In this document: one piece after another, positions 8,792-18,023 of the stretch
Layout of the letters: each line of letters opens with the position of its first letter
How positions within the stretch are numbered: position 1 is the first letter of the stretch
Assembly (NCBI GenBank): GCA_965208815.1
Contig: OZ242357.1
Span: 3,410,001-3,474,000, forward strand
Direction: 5' to 3'
DNA: 64,000 nucleotides
Origin: Bin55 sp009840545
GTDB taxonomy: Bacteria > Pseudomonadota > Gammaproteobacteria > Pseudomonadales > Azotimanducaceae
The notes under the pieces: model-generated
Told to the model about the DNA's origin: nothing
Database searches by the model: none
Seen by the model: the letters and a program-made list of their open reading frames with translations, nothing else
Program-made: the position numbers and the translations under genes

Positions 8792-9571
8792 ATGCACATC
8801 GTGCTAGATTTGCACCCCAATCAAGACCGCATTGAAATAGCAGATGCCGTACCGCGGCATGTTGCAATAATCATGGACGGCAACCATCGTTGGGCGCACC
8901 AGAATCGGGTACCGGGTGCTTTGGGTCATAGGGCGGGAGCGCGCAACGTTCGACCGGTCGTTGAGGCTTGCGCGGACGCAGGTGTTCAATGCGTGACTCT
9001 GTTCGCATTTAGCACCGAAAATTGGTCTCGGCCGCCACGTGAAGTCGAACTTCTGATGACCCTGGTGCGAGAAACTCTCAATCGCGACGTGGAAGCGCTC
9101 AACAAGCGTGATGCTCAATTGATCTTCATCGGTGACAGATTTCGGTTTCCCAGTGACTTGCAGGAAATGATGCTCAACAGCGAGAAACTCACCGAAAACA
9201 ACTCCACTTTAAAGCTAGTCATCGCTCTGAGCTATGGGGGTCGGTGGGACTTGGTACAAGCCGCAAAGAAAATCGCGGTTCATGTTTCAAAAGGCGAGTT
9301 AGATTTGGGAGACTTAGATGAAGACAGTTTTGAACAGTACCTCTCGACCGCCGGAATCCCCAGTCCCGATTTTTGCATCCGCACCGGAGGCGACCAGCGT
9401 TTGAGCAATTTCATGCTCTGGGATATGGCTTATACCGAGTTTTACTTCACGGATACGTACTGGCCAGACTTTGGCAAGGACGAACTGATCGAGGCACTCT
9501 ACGATTACACACAGCGAAAACGTCGATTCGGCGCACGTCGATCAAAGACACTTGCCCAGGCCACAAATTAA
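8792..9571 (+). CDS. uppS: Undecaprenyl diphosphate synthase
   Basis: Cis-prenyltransferase making the C55 lipid carrier for peptidoglycan and O-antigen. Motifs in order: HVAIIMDGNHRWA (catalytic Asp), GHRAGARNVR, FAFSTENWSRP, LSYGGRWDLV, CIRTGGDQRLSNFMLW and FTDTYWPDF. The first motif has His where E. coli has Gly (MDGNGRW), while the catalytic Asp, Asn and Arg are kept. The ATG at 8792 is used, with a GGGG just upstream; an in-frame TTG at 8774 is an alternative. Its substrates come from the isoprenoid pathway, yet dxr, ispD and ispF are missing from their usual places nearby. Overlaps cdsA by 20 bases. Confidence 0.95.
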   Translation: MHIVLDLHPNQDRIEIADAVPRHVAIIMDGNHRWAHQNRVPGALGHRAGARNVRPVVEACADAGVQCVTLFAFSTENWSRPPREVELLMTLVRETLNRDVEALNKRDAQLIFIGDRFRFPSDLQEMMLNSEKLTENNSTLKLVIALSYGGRWDLVQAAKKIAVHVSKGELDLGDLDEDSFEQYLSTAGIPSPDFCIRTGGDQRLSNFMLWDMAYTEFYFTDTYWPDFGKDELIEALYDYTQRKRRFGARRSKTLAQATN

Positions 9572-10361
9572 GATCCCCAAAGCTCTCGTTCCGAGGCTAA
9601 TAACAGCCGCGGTTCTCATTCCTGCCGTCGGAGCAATTATTTGGTGGGTTGACCAACCCATCATCTACGGACTGTTGTGCATTGTTTGCTTCGGATTGCT
9701 GTTCGAGTGGGCGGCTGTAGCCCACATTCAATCCAACATCGTGAAGCTCTTCTATGCCGGAATCGGAACTTCAATGGCAATTGTGATTCCGCTGCTTGGG
9801 GACGGTGCGATTCTTGCCACTTCGATTCTTGCGGTTTGCGCAAGTGTTCCTGCTTTCATTTCGGTACTTTTGTTCTCGAAGGTTCAACGTCTTCTTACTA
9901 ATTCTGTAGTCGTTGCAGTTCTAGGTTGGGTCATCTGCGTTGGAGCGATGGTTTGCTGCGGGTTTCTTCGCGGAGGGGGATTTGCGCTCTTGTCTCTCTT
10001 TGTCGTTGTGTGGTTGGTGGATACCGGCGCTTACTTTGCTGGAACCTATTTTGGCTCCCACAAACTCAATCGTACGCTGAGCCCAAACAAGACATGGGAA
10101 GGTGTCATTGGAGGAGTGACTTTGGGGCTCATTGCTTGTTTAGTCCTGGACATCTTCATTGGTTGGTTTCCCATTCCAAATTATTGGGCATGGCTGATTG
10201 TGGCGTTTCTCGCCGTTGTGGGCGACCTGTTTGAGAGTGCACTAAAGAGGGTGGCTGACATGAAGGACTCTGGCGATCTGCTACCTGGCCATGGTGGACT
10301 GCTGGATCGATTGGATTCTGCCTTGTTGGCCGCTCCCTGCGTTTACTTGCTTCTAGCGTGA
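9552..10361 (+). CDS. cdsA: Phosphatidate cytidylyltransferase
   Basis: Inner-membrane enzyme making CDP-diacylglycerol from phosphatidic acid and CTP, the branch point for all phospholipids. It has 269 residues with multiple hydrophobic segments and the full CdsA signature near the C-terminus (SALKRVADMKDSG, then LPGHGGLLDRLDS). The start is a TTG at 9552 inside the end of uppS. Normally dxr follows; here rseP begins 46 bases downstream instead. Confidence 0.95.
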   Translation: MPRPQIKIPKALVPRLITAAVLIPAVGAIIWWVDQPIIYGLLCIVCFGLLFEWAAVAHIQSNIVKLFYAGIGTSMAIVIPLLGDGAILATSILAVCASVPAFISVLLFSKVQRLLTNSVVVAVLGWVICVGAMVCCGFLRGGGFALLSLFVVVWLVDTGAYFAGTYFGSHKLNRTLSPNKTWEGVIGGVTLGLIACLVLDIFIGWFPIPNYWAWLIVAFLAVVGDLFESALKRVADMKDSGDLLPGHGGLLDRLDSALLAAPCVYLLLA

Positions 10362-10407
10362 ATTCCATGCTTTCGAACATCTTGGAAAAGTCCGTGCGAA
10401 CTAGAGC

Positions 10408-11790
10408 GTGCCCAAATTGTCTACTATTCGAGAGAACATCCGTCAAGGATCAGCGGTGCAAGTCCTAATTTACGCAAGTGCTTTGATAGGAGCGTTCTTA
10501 ATCCTTGTGACTGCCCATGAGTTAGGGCACTACGTGGTTGCTCGAAAACTCGGTGTCCAGGTTCAAAGATTTTCCATTGGTTTGGGACCCGTCGTATGGA
10601 GCCGTACAAGTAAGGACGGTGTTGAGTTTGCCCTATCCGCCATTCCTATTGGCGGTTATATTTCGATGCTGGATACCCGCACGCAAGAAGTTCCCGCACA
10701 TCTAGAGCACAAAGCGTTCAATTGTGTCGCGCCGTGGCGGCAAATCGCTATTGCGGCCGCGGGACCGCTAGCCAATCTTCTCTTAGCCTTTGTGCTGTTC
10801 TGGCTAGTGATGTTCAATGGCATTCAAGTCGCAGTACCTTTTGTAGGACAGGTGCGAGACGATTCACCAGCGTACGACGCGGGTTTGCGTGGCGGGGAAG
10901 AGGTGGTCGCTGTAGACGGGACACCCGTCGCACAATGGATGGACTTGTATCGAGGAGCGCTGAATCGTGTCGGTGACACTGGGACTTTGTCAATCGATGT
11001 TTCCACCCCCAACAATGGTGTGAGTACGCACGAAATCCCAATAGAGAGCTTCTTGAGTGCCTCCACCGACCCCGATGTTCTTGGTGAACTGGGGATTGAG
11101 CAAGGAGTGTTGCCGGTTATTGGGTGGGTTCAAGTGGATTCGCCGGCCAATGAAGCCGGCTTGCTAAGCGGAGATCGAGTTCTATCGATAAACCACATTC
11201 AGGTACGCGTTTTCCAAGATCTGGTCGATATCGTGCGAGCGTCCCCCAACACTGAAATCACCATGCTCATCGAGCGGGATGGACTCTCATACACCTTGCA
11301 AGTAACTCCAGACAGCATGATTGCTGACGACGGATCGCTCTATGGAATGCTGGGAGTGAAACCTCTTGTGGAGTCTCGCGAAATCGGACAGGGAATCATC
11401 GGAAGCATGGTGTATGCAGGGTCCGAAACTTGGAGCTTCACAGTTCTTACGGTCACCTCCATCACCAAGATGATCACCGGCCAGATGGACACGTCAAATC
11501 TTGCAGGTCCCATCACGATAGCGAGGGTGGCTGGTGAAGTGGTTCAACGTGGTTGGGAATACTACGTCCGTCTGATCGCCATGCTCTCGATCAGTTTGTT
11601 CCTTATCAATCTCTTACCAATTCCGGTTTTGGATGGAGGACATATCGTCTATGGACTTATTGAGATGGTCACTCGACGCAAGGTTTCGTTGCGTGTGCAG
11701 CAAATTGCCACGATGGCTGGGCTTGCGATTCTGGGTTGCCTGATCATATTGGTTCTATACAACGATGCCGCAAGGTTGGCAGGAATCTAA
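10408..11790 (+). CDS. rseP: RIP metalloprotease (site-2 protease)
   Basis: Inner-membrane zinc protease that cleaves anti-sigma factor RseA in the sigma-E envelope stress response and degrades signal-peptide remnants. 460 residues. The zinc motif HELGHYVVARKLGV lies in the first membrane helix, two PDZ domains occupy about residues 130-310 (DSPAYDAGLRGGEEVVAVDG; VDSPANEAGLLSGDRVLSIN), and the third ligand motif NLLPIPVLDGGH is in the C-terminal helix region. GTG start at 10408. Placed directly before bamA, as in most relatives. Confidence 0.96.
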   Translation: MPKLSTIRENIRQGSAVQVLIYASALIGAFLILVTAHELGHYVVARKLGVQVQRFSIGLGPVVWSRTSKDGVEFALSAIPIGGYISMLDTRTQEVPAHLEHKAFNCVAPWRQIAIAAAGPLANLLLAFVLFWLVMFNGIQVAVPFVGQVRDDSPAYDAGLRGGEEVVAVDGTPVAQWMDLYRGALNRVGDTGTLSIDVSTPNNGVSTHEIPIESFLSASTDPDVLGELGIEQGVLPVIGWVQVDSPANEAGLLSGDRVLSINHIQVRVFQDLVDIVRASPNTEITMLIERDGLSYTLQVTPDSMIADDGSLYGMLGVKPLVESREIGQGIIGSMVYAGSETWSFTVLTVTSITKMITGQMDTSNLAGPITIARVAGEVVQRGWEYYVRLIAMLSISLFLINLLPIPVLDGGHIVYGLIEMVTRRKVSLRVQQIATMAGLAILGCLIILVLYNDAARLAGI

Positions 11791-11829
11791 GACAGATGAA
11801 TTTATTAACGAAATCAGGAAAGATTGCAC

Positions 11830-14181
11830 ATGAAATTTCATAGTAAGTACGTAGCACCACTCTTGTGCGCTGGAAGCTTGTTCATCGCAACGGCAGCATC
11901 TGCTCAATTTAGCTTTGAGGTGGAAGACGTAAGGCTCACGGGCTTGCAACGCGTGTCCGCGGGTACGGTATTCAATGAGATTTCGTTAGAGGTCGGCGAC
12001 GTTGCGGATGCATTGGCAATTCGCGAGCTAGTTCAAGAACTGTTCGAGACTGGCTACTTCGACGATATCGAGGTCACTCGGGACGAGAACGTGGTAGTCG
12101 TCAATCTCGTAGAGCGACCAGCAATTGATTCCATCACTATAGAAGGAAACAAAGCAATAAAGACCGAAGACTTGCTGGACGGCCTCGCAGGACAAGGATT
12201 GAGGGATGGTGAGATCTTCAAGCAAGCAACTCTTGATCGAGTACGCATAGAACTACGCAGGCAGTACGTTGCACAAGGTCAATACACAGCGGACATCCAA
12301 TCAACTATTCAAGAATTGGCTCGCAATCGTGTCGCTATCAAGATAAATATTGACGAAGGTAAGAAGTCTGGAATTCGACAGATCGAATTCGTGGGGAACC
12401 ACAGGTTCAGCAAGAAAGAGCTTCTCGATGCTATCGAACTCAAAGAACCTACTTTTCTGGGCTTCATTGGTGGCAGCAATCAATATTCCCGCCAAAAACT
12501 GCAAGGCGATCTTGAGACCCTTCAAGCGTTCTACCGTGATCGTGGCTACGTAGAGTTTCAAATTCTGTCTACACAAGTGAGCATGACTCCGGATCGTAAG
12601 CAGGTCTATGTGACGATCGGCATTTCAGAGGGAGAAAAGTTCTCCGTAGACGAAGTGGACATCATCGGCGAGATTGCCGATCTGGACCCTGAAATGCTAG
12701 AGCGCTTCATCGTGATTGAGAAAGGTGAGACATTCTCCAGCGCAAGGGTGACAGGCACTGAAGATCTGTTGACATCCGTCCTAAGTGGTAATGGTTATAC
12801 GTTCGGTACGGTGTCCGGCGTTCCGGAGATCAAGGACGACGGCACAGTGGACATAAAGTTTGTCGTGAATACTGGGAAACGTACATATGTCCGACGAATC
12901 AATTTCCTCGGCAACACCGTCACTCAAGATGGCGTGCTACGGCGTGAAATGCGTCAGCTTGAAAGCGCATGGGCGTCAACAAATTCGATTGATCGTTCAA
13001 AAACGAATCTGGAGAGACTGGGTTTCTTTAGCACGGTGAACGTTGAGACCCCAGCGGTTGACGGCACCGATGATCAGATCGATGTGACAGTCTCTGTGGA
13101 GGAACAACCTACGGGCTCGATATCAGGAACGCTGGGTTATCAGAAGTACAGTGGATTGATATTGGGTGCGAGTTTTGAACAAAGCAATATAGCTGGCACC
13201 GGGAATAGCCTGAGCGTCGGAGTCAATTGGAGCGACTATTCGAAATCGGGGAATCTCTCCTATTTCAATCCGTACTTTACTGAAGACGGTGTTAGCCGGG
13301 GGATTAGCGTCTACTTCAACGACACCAACTACAGCTCGGCATTCCGATTCACGAGATACTCCACTAGTTCGTTTGGTGCGGGAATGAACTTTGGTTTTCC
13401 CGTGAGTGAAGACCGCAGATTGCAGTTCTCAACTAGGATCGAGTGGACTGACATTACACAGGGATACGACGAAGCTCTCGAGATAACAGACTTCGTCAAT
13501 TCAGTAGGCGCGAAATTCTTGAACTACAAGACTGAAGCGTTGTGGGTGCACACGACCCTAGACAGGCCCATGTTTTCGATGCGAGGCACTCGGCACATAG
13601 CCGCACTGGAATTTTCTTGGCCAGGAAGCGACTTGCAGTTTTATAGGGCTACTTATAAGGCAGATTGGTTCATTCCGATCAAGAGACGATGGTCCTTGCA
13701 CTTCCGTGGCAATTTCGGTGCGGGCGAGGCTTATGGCAATACCGAGATATTCCCGTTCTACGAACATTTCCATGCAGGTGGATTCGGTTCAGTCCGAGGA
13801 TACGAGCGTCACACGCTCGGACCTAGAAGCACTCCAACGGGGTCGGTATCCGTCTACTATCCCAACGGACGGCCATTCGGTGGCAATGTGCGGGTCGAAA
13901 CGACCGCAGAGCTCATTTTCCCGCTTCCATTCCTAGATCAAGTTGGACAGGTTAGGTCTGTTTTCTTTGTCGATATGGGCAACGTATTTAGTACGTTCTG
14001 CCCGGAAGAGAGCATAGGATGTTACCGACCGGCATTCAACAAATTGCGTGGTGCAGTCGGGTTAGGTGTTTCATGGCTTACTCGTATGGGCCCAATGTCA
14101 TTCTCTCTCGCACATCCGTTCAACCATGAGTCTTTCGACGAACCCGAGGGATTCTCGTTCGAAGTAGGACAGTCGTTCTAA
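11830..14181 (+). CDS. bamA: Outer-membrane protein assembly factor BamA
   Basis: Core of the BAM complex that inserts beta-barrel proteins into the outer membrane. ATG at 11830 with AGGAAAG upstream. A signal peptide ends at about residue 26 (TAASAQ). Five POTRA domains span about residues 27-420 (for example VRLTGLQRVSAGTVFNEI, ITIEGNKAIKTEDLL, RRINFLGNTVTQDGVLRRE), followed by the 16-strand barrel, which contains the lid motif GSVRGYERHTLGP (family VRGF/Y) and ends in a terminal Phe (GQSF). 783 residues, near family length. Confidence 0.97.
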   Translation: MKFHSKYVAPLLCAGSLFIATAASAQFSFEVEDVRLTGLQRVSAGTVFNEISLEVGDVADALAIRELVQELFETGYFDDIEVTRDENVVVVNLVERPAIDSITIEGNKAIKTEDLLDGLAGQGLRDGEIFKQATLDRVRIELRRQYVAQGQYTADIQSTIQELARNRVAIKINIDEGKKSGIRQIEFVGNHRFSKKELLDAIELKEPTFLGFIGGSNQYSRQKLQGDLETLQAFYRDRGYVEFQILSTQVSMTPDRKQVYVTIGISEGEKFSVDEVDIIGEIADLDPEMLERFIVIEKGETFSSARVTGTEDLLTSVLSGNGYTFGTVSGVPEIKDDGTVDIKFVVNTGKRTYVRRINFLGNTVTQDGVLRREMRQLESAWASTNSIDRSKTNLERLGFFSTVNVETPAVDGTDDQIDVTVSVEEQPTGSISGTLGYQKYSGLILGASFEQSNIAGTGNSLSVGVNWSDYSKSGNLSYFNPYFTEDGVSRGISVYFNDTNYSSAFRFTRYSTSSFGAGMNFGFPVSEDRRLQFSTRIEWTDITQGYDEALEITDFVNSVGAKFLNYKTEALWVHTTLDRPMFSMRGTRHIAALEFSWPGSDLQFYRATYKADWFIPIKRRWSLHFRGNFGAGEAYGNTEIFPFYEHFHAGGFGSVRGYERHTLGPRSTPTGSVSVYYPNGRPFGGNVRVETTAELIFPLPFLDQVGQVRSVFFVDMGNVFSTFCPEESIGCYRPAFNKLRGAVGLGVSWLTRMGPMSFSLAHPFNHESFDEPEGFSFEVGQSF

Positions 14182-14293
14182 CTAGGATAGGTGTCACATC
14201 GTCCAGTTACAGACTCACCACACATATAATTTGCGCTACTTCGCAAGTCGATGCGTAGATGATCGCGTTCAAGACGATCAAAAAGGAGCATAA

Positions 14294-14863
14294 ATGAACT
14301 CTCGCCTTCTCAAAATTCTTTGCATTTTCACGCTTGCGTTTGTGGGTGTGAACTCCTATGGACAGCTAAAAATTGCCGTTGTAAACGCGACTCAAGCGAT
14401 ATTCGAGTCCGAAGAAGCCCAAGAAGAAATGACTGTGACCGAGGCAGAACTTAAGCCAGAGCAGGAACGTCTCCAGGGACTGCAGGAAGAGATTACCGAA
14501 CTGACAGATCGGCTGCAAACCGACGCGGAGATCATGTCGGACTTGGAGAAGTCTGAGTTACAGAACGAGATTGACGACAAGAAACTCGACCTGAACTTCA
14601 ATGTTGAACGATTTCAACGGCGAATCGATGATGAACGCAACAAGATCATGCAGCATCTTGGACCCAAATTCAACGCCGTGCTCAACGATCTAATAGAAAT
14701 AGAAGGTTACGACCTAGTGCTCAACTTCAATCCCCAGATCCATCTCTACGTTAATCCAAAACACGACATTACGAGAAAAGTGACGGAGATGCTGAACGAT
14801 CGGCAGGGCGAACCCGTACCCGATCCTACTGCGGATACATTAGAGGGGGAGGCCGAGGAATAG
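14294..14863 (+). CDS. skp: Periplasmic OmpH/Skp-family chaperone
   Basis: Periplasmic holdase for unfolded outer-membrane proteins. A signal peptide occupies about residues 1-23 (LAFVGVNSYGQ), followed by the family start KIAVVNATQAIFESEEAQ, a long charged coiled coil (about residues 55-125) that forms the tentacles, and a C-terminal strand. 189 residues; relatives are about 160, the extra being an acidic C-terminal tail. AAAAGGAGC precedes the ATG. Lies between bamA and lpxD, the normal place. Confidence 0.92.
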   Translation: MNSRLLKILCIFTLAFVGVNSYGQLKIAVVNATQAIFESEEAQEEMTVTEAELKPEQERLQGLQEEITELTDRLQTDAEIMSDLEKSELQNEIDDKKLDLNFNVERFQRRIDDERNKIMQHLGPKFNAVLNDLIEIEGYDLVLNFNPQIHLYVNPKHDITRKVTEMLNDRQGEPVPDPTADTLEGEAEE

Positions 14864-14880
14864 GCATCCACTAGGAATCT

Positions 14881-15930
14881 GTGTATTCGCTCAAAGAGAT
14901 CGCTGAAAGAATAGGAGCGTCGCTAGTAGGAGACCCATCGACTTCAATAGAACGATTGGGTTCAATCGAGAATGCCGGTCCTGGCGACCTCACTCACTTA
15001 TCCAGTTCACTCTTTCGAAAGTACCTAAGAGACACAAGAGCTTCGGCAGTAATACTGGCCCAAAAAGACCTTCAAGAGTGCCCGGTTGATGCGTTGGTGG
15101 TGACCGATCCGATGCTTGCATACGCTCATGCATCGGAAATTTTTGACGACCGACCTCGTGTTCCATTGGGCATTAGCGAGAAGTCGGAGATTCATCAGTC
15201 GGCGAGCATTGGACAAGATGTTCGTATCGGACCGTTTGTAGTGGTGGAAGCCGATGCTGTAATCAGCGACGGCGTTGAAATCGGCGCAAATTGCCACATT
15301 GGTGCAAGATCCAGTATTGGTTCGGACACAGTGCTAATGGGTTCCGTGTATCTGTATCACAATGTACGTATCGGTAAGCGCTGTCGCGTCCATGCAAGTT
15401 CTGTGATCGGTGCAGACGGATTTGGAATCGTTCCAGACAACGAAGGAAAATTGAATCGCGTAGCACAGATTGGTGGCGTGCGCATAGGTAATGACGTGGA
15501 AATCGGCGCCTCAAACACGATTGACAGAGGTACCACTGACGACACCGTCATCGAAGATGGCGTAAAGTTGGACGATCAAGTCCATATAGGTCACAACTGT
15601 GTGGTTGGATCCCACTCTATGCTTTGCGGTTGCACTGGACTGGGAGGAAGTGTGACCATTGGGCACCATTGCATACTTGCAGGCGGGGTAGGAGTGGCAG
15701 GTACCGGCGGTCCGCTTGAGATTGCGGATGGCGTACAAGTGGGAGCGATGACCTATGTGAGTCGCTCCATCAAGGAGCCAGGACAGTATCAAGGATCTTC
15801 GTTGCACACGCCGATTGGAAAATGGAGACGTAATATGATGCGTCTCACTGAGTTAGACAACTTAGCCAAGAGATTGAATAGACTAGAGAAACAATTTGAA
15901 ACAAAGTTGCAGAATCAAGACGGTGATTGA
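14881..15930 (+). CDS. lpxD: UDP-3-O-(3-hydroxyacyl)glucosamine N-acyltransferase
   Basis: Third step of lipid A synthesis: transfers a hydroxyacyl chain from ACP to UDP-3-O-acylglucosamine. An N-terminal uridine-binding domain (about residues 1-100) is followed by a left-handed beta helix of hexapeptide repeats (IGPFVVVEADAVISDGVEIG onward). The catalytic His is in DDQVHIGHNCVVG, and there is a C-terminal helical tail. 349 residues. GTG start at 14881 with AGGA just upstream. Its presence with lpxB means lipid A is made, although lpxA is missing from this cluster. Confidence 0.96.
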   Translation: MYSLKEIAERIGASLVGDPSTSIERLGSIENAGPGDLTHLSSSLFRKYLRDTRASAVILAQKDLQECPVDALVVTDPMLAYAHASEIFDDRPRVPLGISEKSEIHQSASIGQDVRIGPFVVVEADAVISDGVEIGANCHIGARSSIGSDTVLMGSVYLYHNVRIGKRCRVHASSVIGADGFGIVPDNEGKLNRVAQIGGVRIGNDVEIGASNTIDRGTTDDTVIEDGVKLDDQVHIGHNCVVGSHSMLCGCTGLGGSVTIGHHCILAGGVGVAGTGGPLEIADGVQVGAMTYVSRSIKEPGQYQGSSLHTPIGKWRRNMMRLTELDNLAKRLNRLEKQFETKLQNQDGD

Positions 15931-15944
15931 TTCTATTTTTTGAA

Positions 15945-16382
15945 ATGGAAAGCATTGAACTACACGACTACTTGCCGCATCGGTATCCATTCTTGATGGT
16001 GGATCGCGTCATCGAATGCGAGCCAGGCAAGTACATAGTTGGAATCAAGAACGTGACAATCAACGAACCGTTCTTTCAAGGTCACTTCCCTTCTCACCCC
16101 ATAATGCCAGGAGTCCTTATCGTTGAAGCGCTGGCTCAACTAGCGGGAATATTGGCCTCGGTCACAAAGGCCATCCGGCCTGCCAAAGATGGATACCTCT
16201 ACTACTTGGCGGGTACCGACAAGACACGCTTCAAGCGACCCGTAACACCGGGAGATGCTTTGAACATGCGTTGCGAGGTTCTTAATGAACGCAGAGAAGT
16301 GATGAAGTTCATTTGCAATGCATATGTTTCCGAAGAACTGGTCTGTACTTCGGAACTGATTGTGGCAGGCCGCAAAGTCTGA
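15945..16382 (+). CDS. fabZ: 3-hydroxyacyl-ACP dehydratase
   Basis: Hot-dog-fold dehydratase of fatty acid elongation. The active-site His is in LPHRYPFLMVDRV and the Glu is in MPGVLIVEALAQLAG; FFQGHFPSHPIMPG is also conserved. The ATG at 15945 gives 145 residues, the usual length. A TTG at 15927 overlapping the lpxD stop (TTGA) is an alternative coupled start; neither has a good ribosome-binding site. lpxA normally follows directly, but here a non-coding stretch and two unrelated genes do. Confidence 0.93.
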   Translation: MESIELHDYLPHRYPFLMVDRVIECEPGKYIVGIKNVTINEPFFQGHFPSHPIMPGVLIVEALAQLAGILASVTKAIRPAKDGYLYYLAGTDKTRFKRPVTPGDALNMRCEVLNERREVMKFICNAYVSEELVCTSELIVAGRKV

Positions 16383-16547
16383 AGACAACACTCGCACAGT
16401 CGGGTGCAGCTGCACTCCCAGCGAGTGGCATATTAAAGGGACTTATAGACATTACTTGACAAAATAGCCATGACAGTAGAAGCCGAAAATTCAGGCAGAT
16501 TCAAGACCGGATTCCTAAAATCCGATTCCGACCCCGCAGCAAAAAAA

Positions 16548-16675
16548 GACATCATCAAGAATCCTTGATTTTTTTCGTGCGGAGCATTCCCAACGGAATC
16601 GCTTCGTCTTCTTTCCGCCCGCACTCAGGGAAAATGCCCGCCGGGATCGAGGAGCATCGGTTCCTCGAGCGGAAC
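16548..16675 (+). repeat. Direct repeat copy A of a hairpin-bearing element
   Basis: Ungapped match to 18024-18151. The first 91 bp are 77/91 identical by hand count (core TTGATTTTTT..GTGCGGAGC..TTCCCAACGGA..CCCGCAC..GGGAAAATGCC). An inverted pair GTGCGG...CCGCAC lies inside the core. Ten bases after the core is a hairpin TCGAGGA-N8-TCCTCGA (16647-16668), found at the same offset in copy B. No T-tract follows, so it is not an intrinsic terminator. It occupies the middle of the 448-bp gap between fabZ and the next gene (16383-16830). The rest of the gap holds a 12-bp palindrome GTGCAGCTGCAC near 16404 and nothing else I recognise. Confidence 0.8.
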
Positions 16676-16830
16676 ATTTGCACAGTATAGAGGCGAACCA
16701 GCAGTTCTATCAACAATTCTTGACAATGCCCTTTGTTTACCACCTATGCTTCGAACGAGAGTGTTTCAAAGCGGTAGCGCTTGATGACTAAAATTTCGCT
16801 GATTGTTTCAAGTTGGGTTGAAGAATCTGT

Positions 16831-17556
16831 ATGAAAATCCACAATTCCAGACTGGTGGCTCTTCTTGCCCTCATATTCCTTGTGGGTGTGTTGTGTGCTG
16901 CTACAACCGAGGATCGAAGCATTGCCGAGCCGGAAGGCCACTTGTACTCGAGCAAAACATTGGAGATCCTGAAGGACAGGCTGCCAGACCTGCATTCAAA
17001 GCTTCTTGCACCAGAATGGAGTATCACGGACGGCTATGACCGCATTCAGATCGTAGCCGCTTCTACGCTAACCGCGTTAGGGGCAGACAGGGAGGAAATC
17101 ATAGCCCTGAATGGTCGTCTGGATCAATTCAAACTGCAGCTGCAGGGCGCTGCCCGGGACGAGGTCTCGCCCATCATGAGAGCTGTCGCCCACGGTCTGG
17201 TCGGTAACTTTGTTGCTATAGAAATGGAACGACAGGTGACTGTGCAGCTTGTGGAGATTTATTCTTCGCTCTTTGAGGAATCGCATCCCTCGGCAATACA
17301 GGCGTTTCGTGAGTGCCTGAATAGCTCGCTCGACAGAATCGGAACAAAGTCGACGTTGTACTACGGCTACTTTGTCAAAGCATTGAATGTACCAGCCATT
17401 GAAGACCGACGCGATCCCGTCGATCGAAGCGTATCCTTTAATGAGGAGATGGTTCGGAATCTGTCTGGCCTAGTGAACGAGTCCGGCAGCAATATGCGGA
17501 TGTTCCATGATGAGCTCGACATTTCCGGTCCGGGTGAGGTGGAAAATGAAGAGTAA
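16831..17556 (+). CDS. Unrecognised secreted protein in the lpxA slot
   Basis: 241 residues, no family recognised. The N-terminus is a signal peptide (KIHNSRLVALLALIFLVGVL, cleavage probably just after the CAAT that follows); the Cys lacks a proper lipobox, so a soluble periplasmic or exported form is likelier than a lipoprotein. The mature part looks mostly helical and carries amphipathic stretches such as DRLPDLHSKLL and EEIIALNGRLDQFKLQL, ending acidic. The stop overlaps the start of the next gene by 11 bases, so the two are translationally coupled. Both lie between two direct repeats where relatives carry lpxA; there is no resemblance to the LpxA beta helix. Function unknown. Confidence 0.7.
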   Translation: MKIHNSRLVALLALIFLVGVLCAATTEDRSIAEPEGHLYSSKTLEILKDRLPDLHSKLLAPEWSITDGYDRIQIVAASTLTALGADREEIIALNGRLDQFKLQLQGAARDEVSPIMRAVAHGLVGNFVAIEMERQVTVQLVEIYSSLFEESHPSAIQAFRECLNSSLDRIGTKSTLYYGYFVKALNVPAIEDRRDPVDRSVSFNEEMVRNLSGLVNESGSNMRMFHDELDISGPGEVENEE

Positions 17557-17935
17557 GTATTGGAGAAAGGCTTTTGTGGCAATCGCCGTAATCGTCTCGT
17601 GCATCGCCGCATCCAACTTAATTTCAGGATCGGAACCTAAATCCCCTTGTGTCGTTGCATACGACACTTGTATCTCGAATGCACACGGAGCAAATTCAAG
17701 CCGCTTGGATTTGTCGACCACTACATGGGAGACTGCCAAGGAGAATTGCATTTCGTTCTACAACGCAAGCATCGCGCAGGGTAATTCGGTCGAAGCAGCG
17801 AAAGCGACTCTTAATCAATGCGTGAAGGACGCTCTGGGCGCAAGAAGCGGGTCAGATGGTGACTGCAAGGCGACTCTCGACGCGGCGGCTGTTGCAAGTT
17901 GCGGCAACACCCTCATGAGTTGCCAAGGCACCTAA
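17546..17935 (+). CDS. Unrecognised small Cys-rich secreted protein
   Basis: 129 residues from the ATG at 17546, which has GAGG 6 nt upstream inside the previous gene; a longer frame from 17507 is rejected. A signal peptide (KYWRKAFVAIAVIVSCIAAS) is followed by a mature chain with seven cysteines in contexts PCVV, DTCIS, ENCIS, NQCVK, GDCKA, ASCGN and MSCQG, suggesting disulfide bonds in the periplasm or outside the cell. Paired spacing (about seven residues between the first two, and between the last two) resembles small helical-hairpin disulfide folds, but I recognise no family. Expressed with the upstream secreted protein. Confidence 0.65.
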   Translation: MKSKYWRKAFVAIAVIVSCIAASNLISGSEPKSPCVVAYDTCISNAHGANSSRLDLSTTTWETAKENCISFYNASIAQGNSVEAAKATLNQCVKDALGARSGSDGDCKATLDAAAVASCGNTLMSCQGT

Positions 17936-18023
17936 CCAAGGTAAATCAAGAATTCTGTGAAAGGGGAGGCTATGAGCACATTTCCCTTCACTTTGCAGAT
18001 CAACAAAGTCCAGTAAAATTCGG

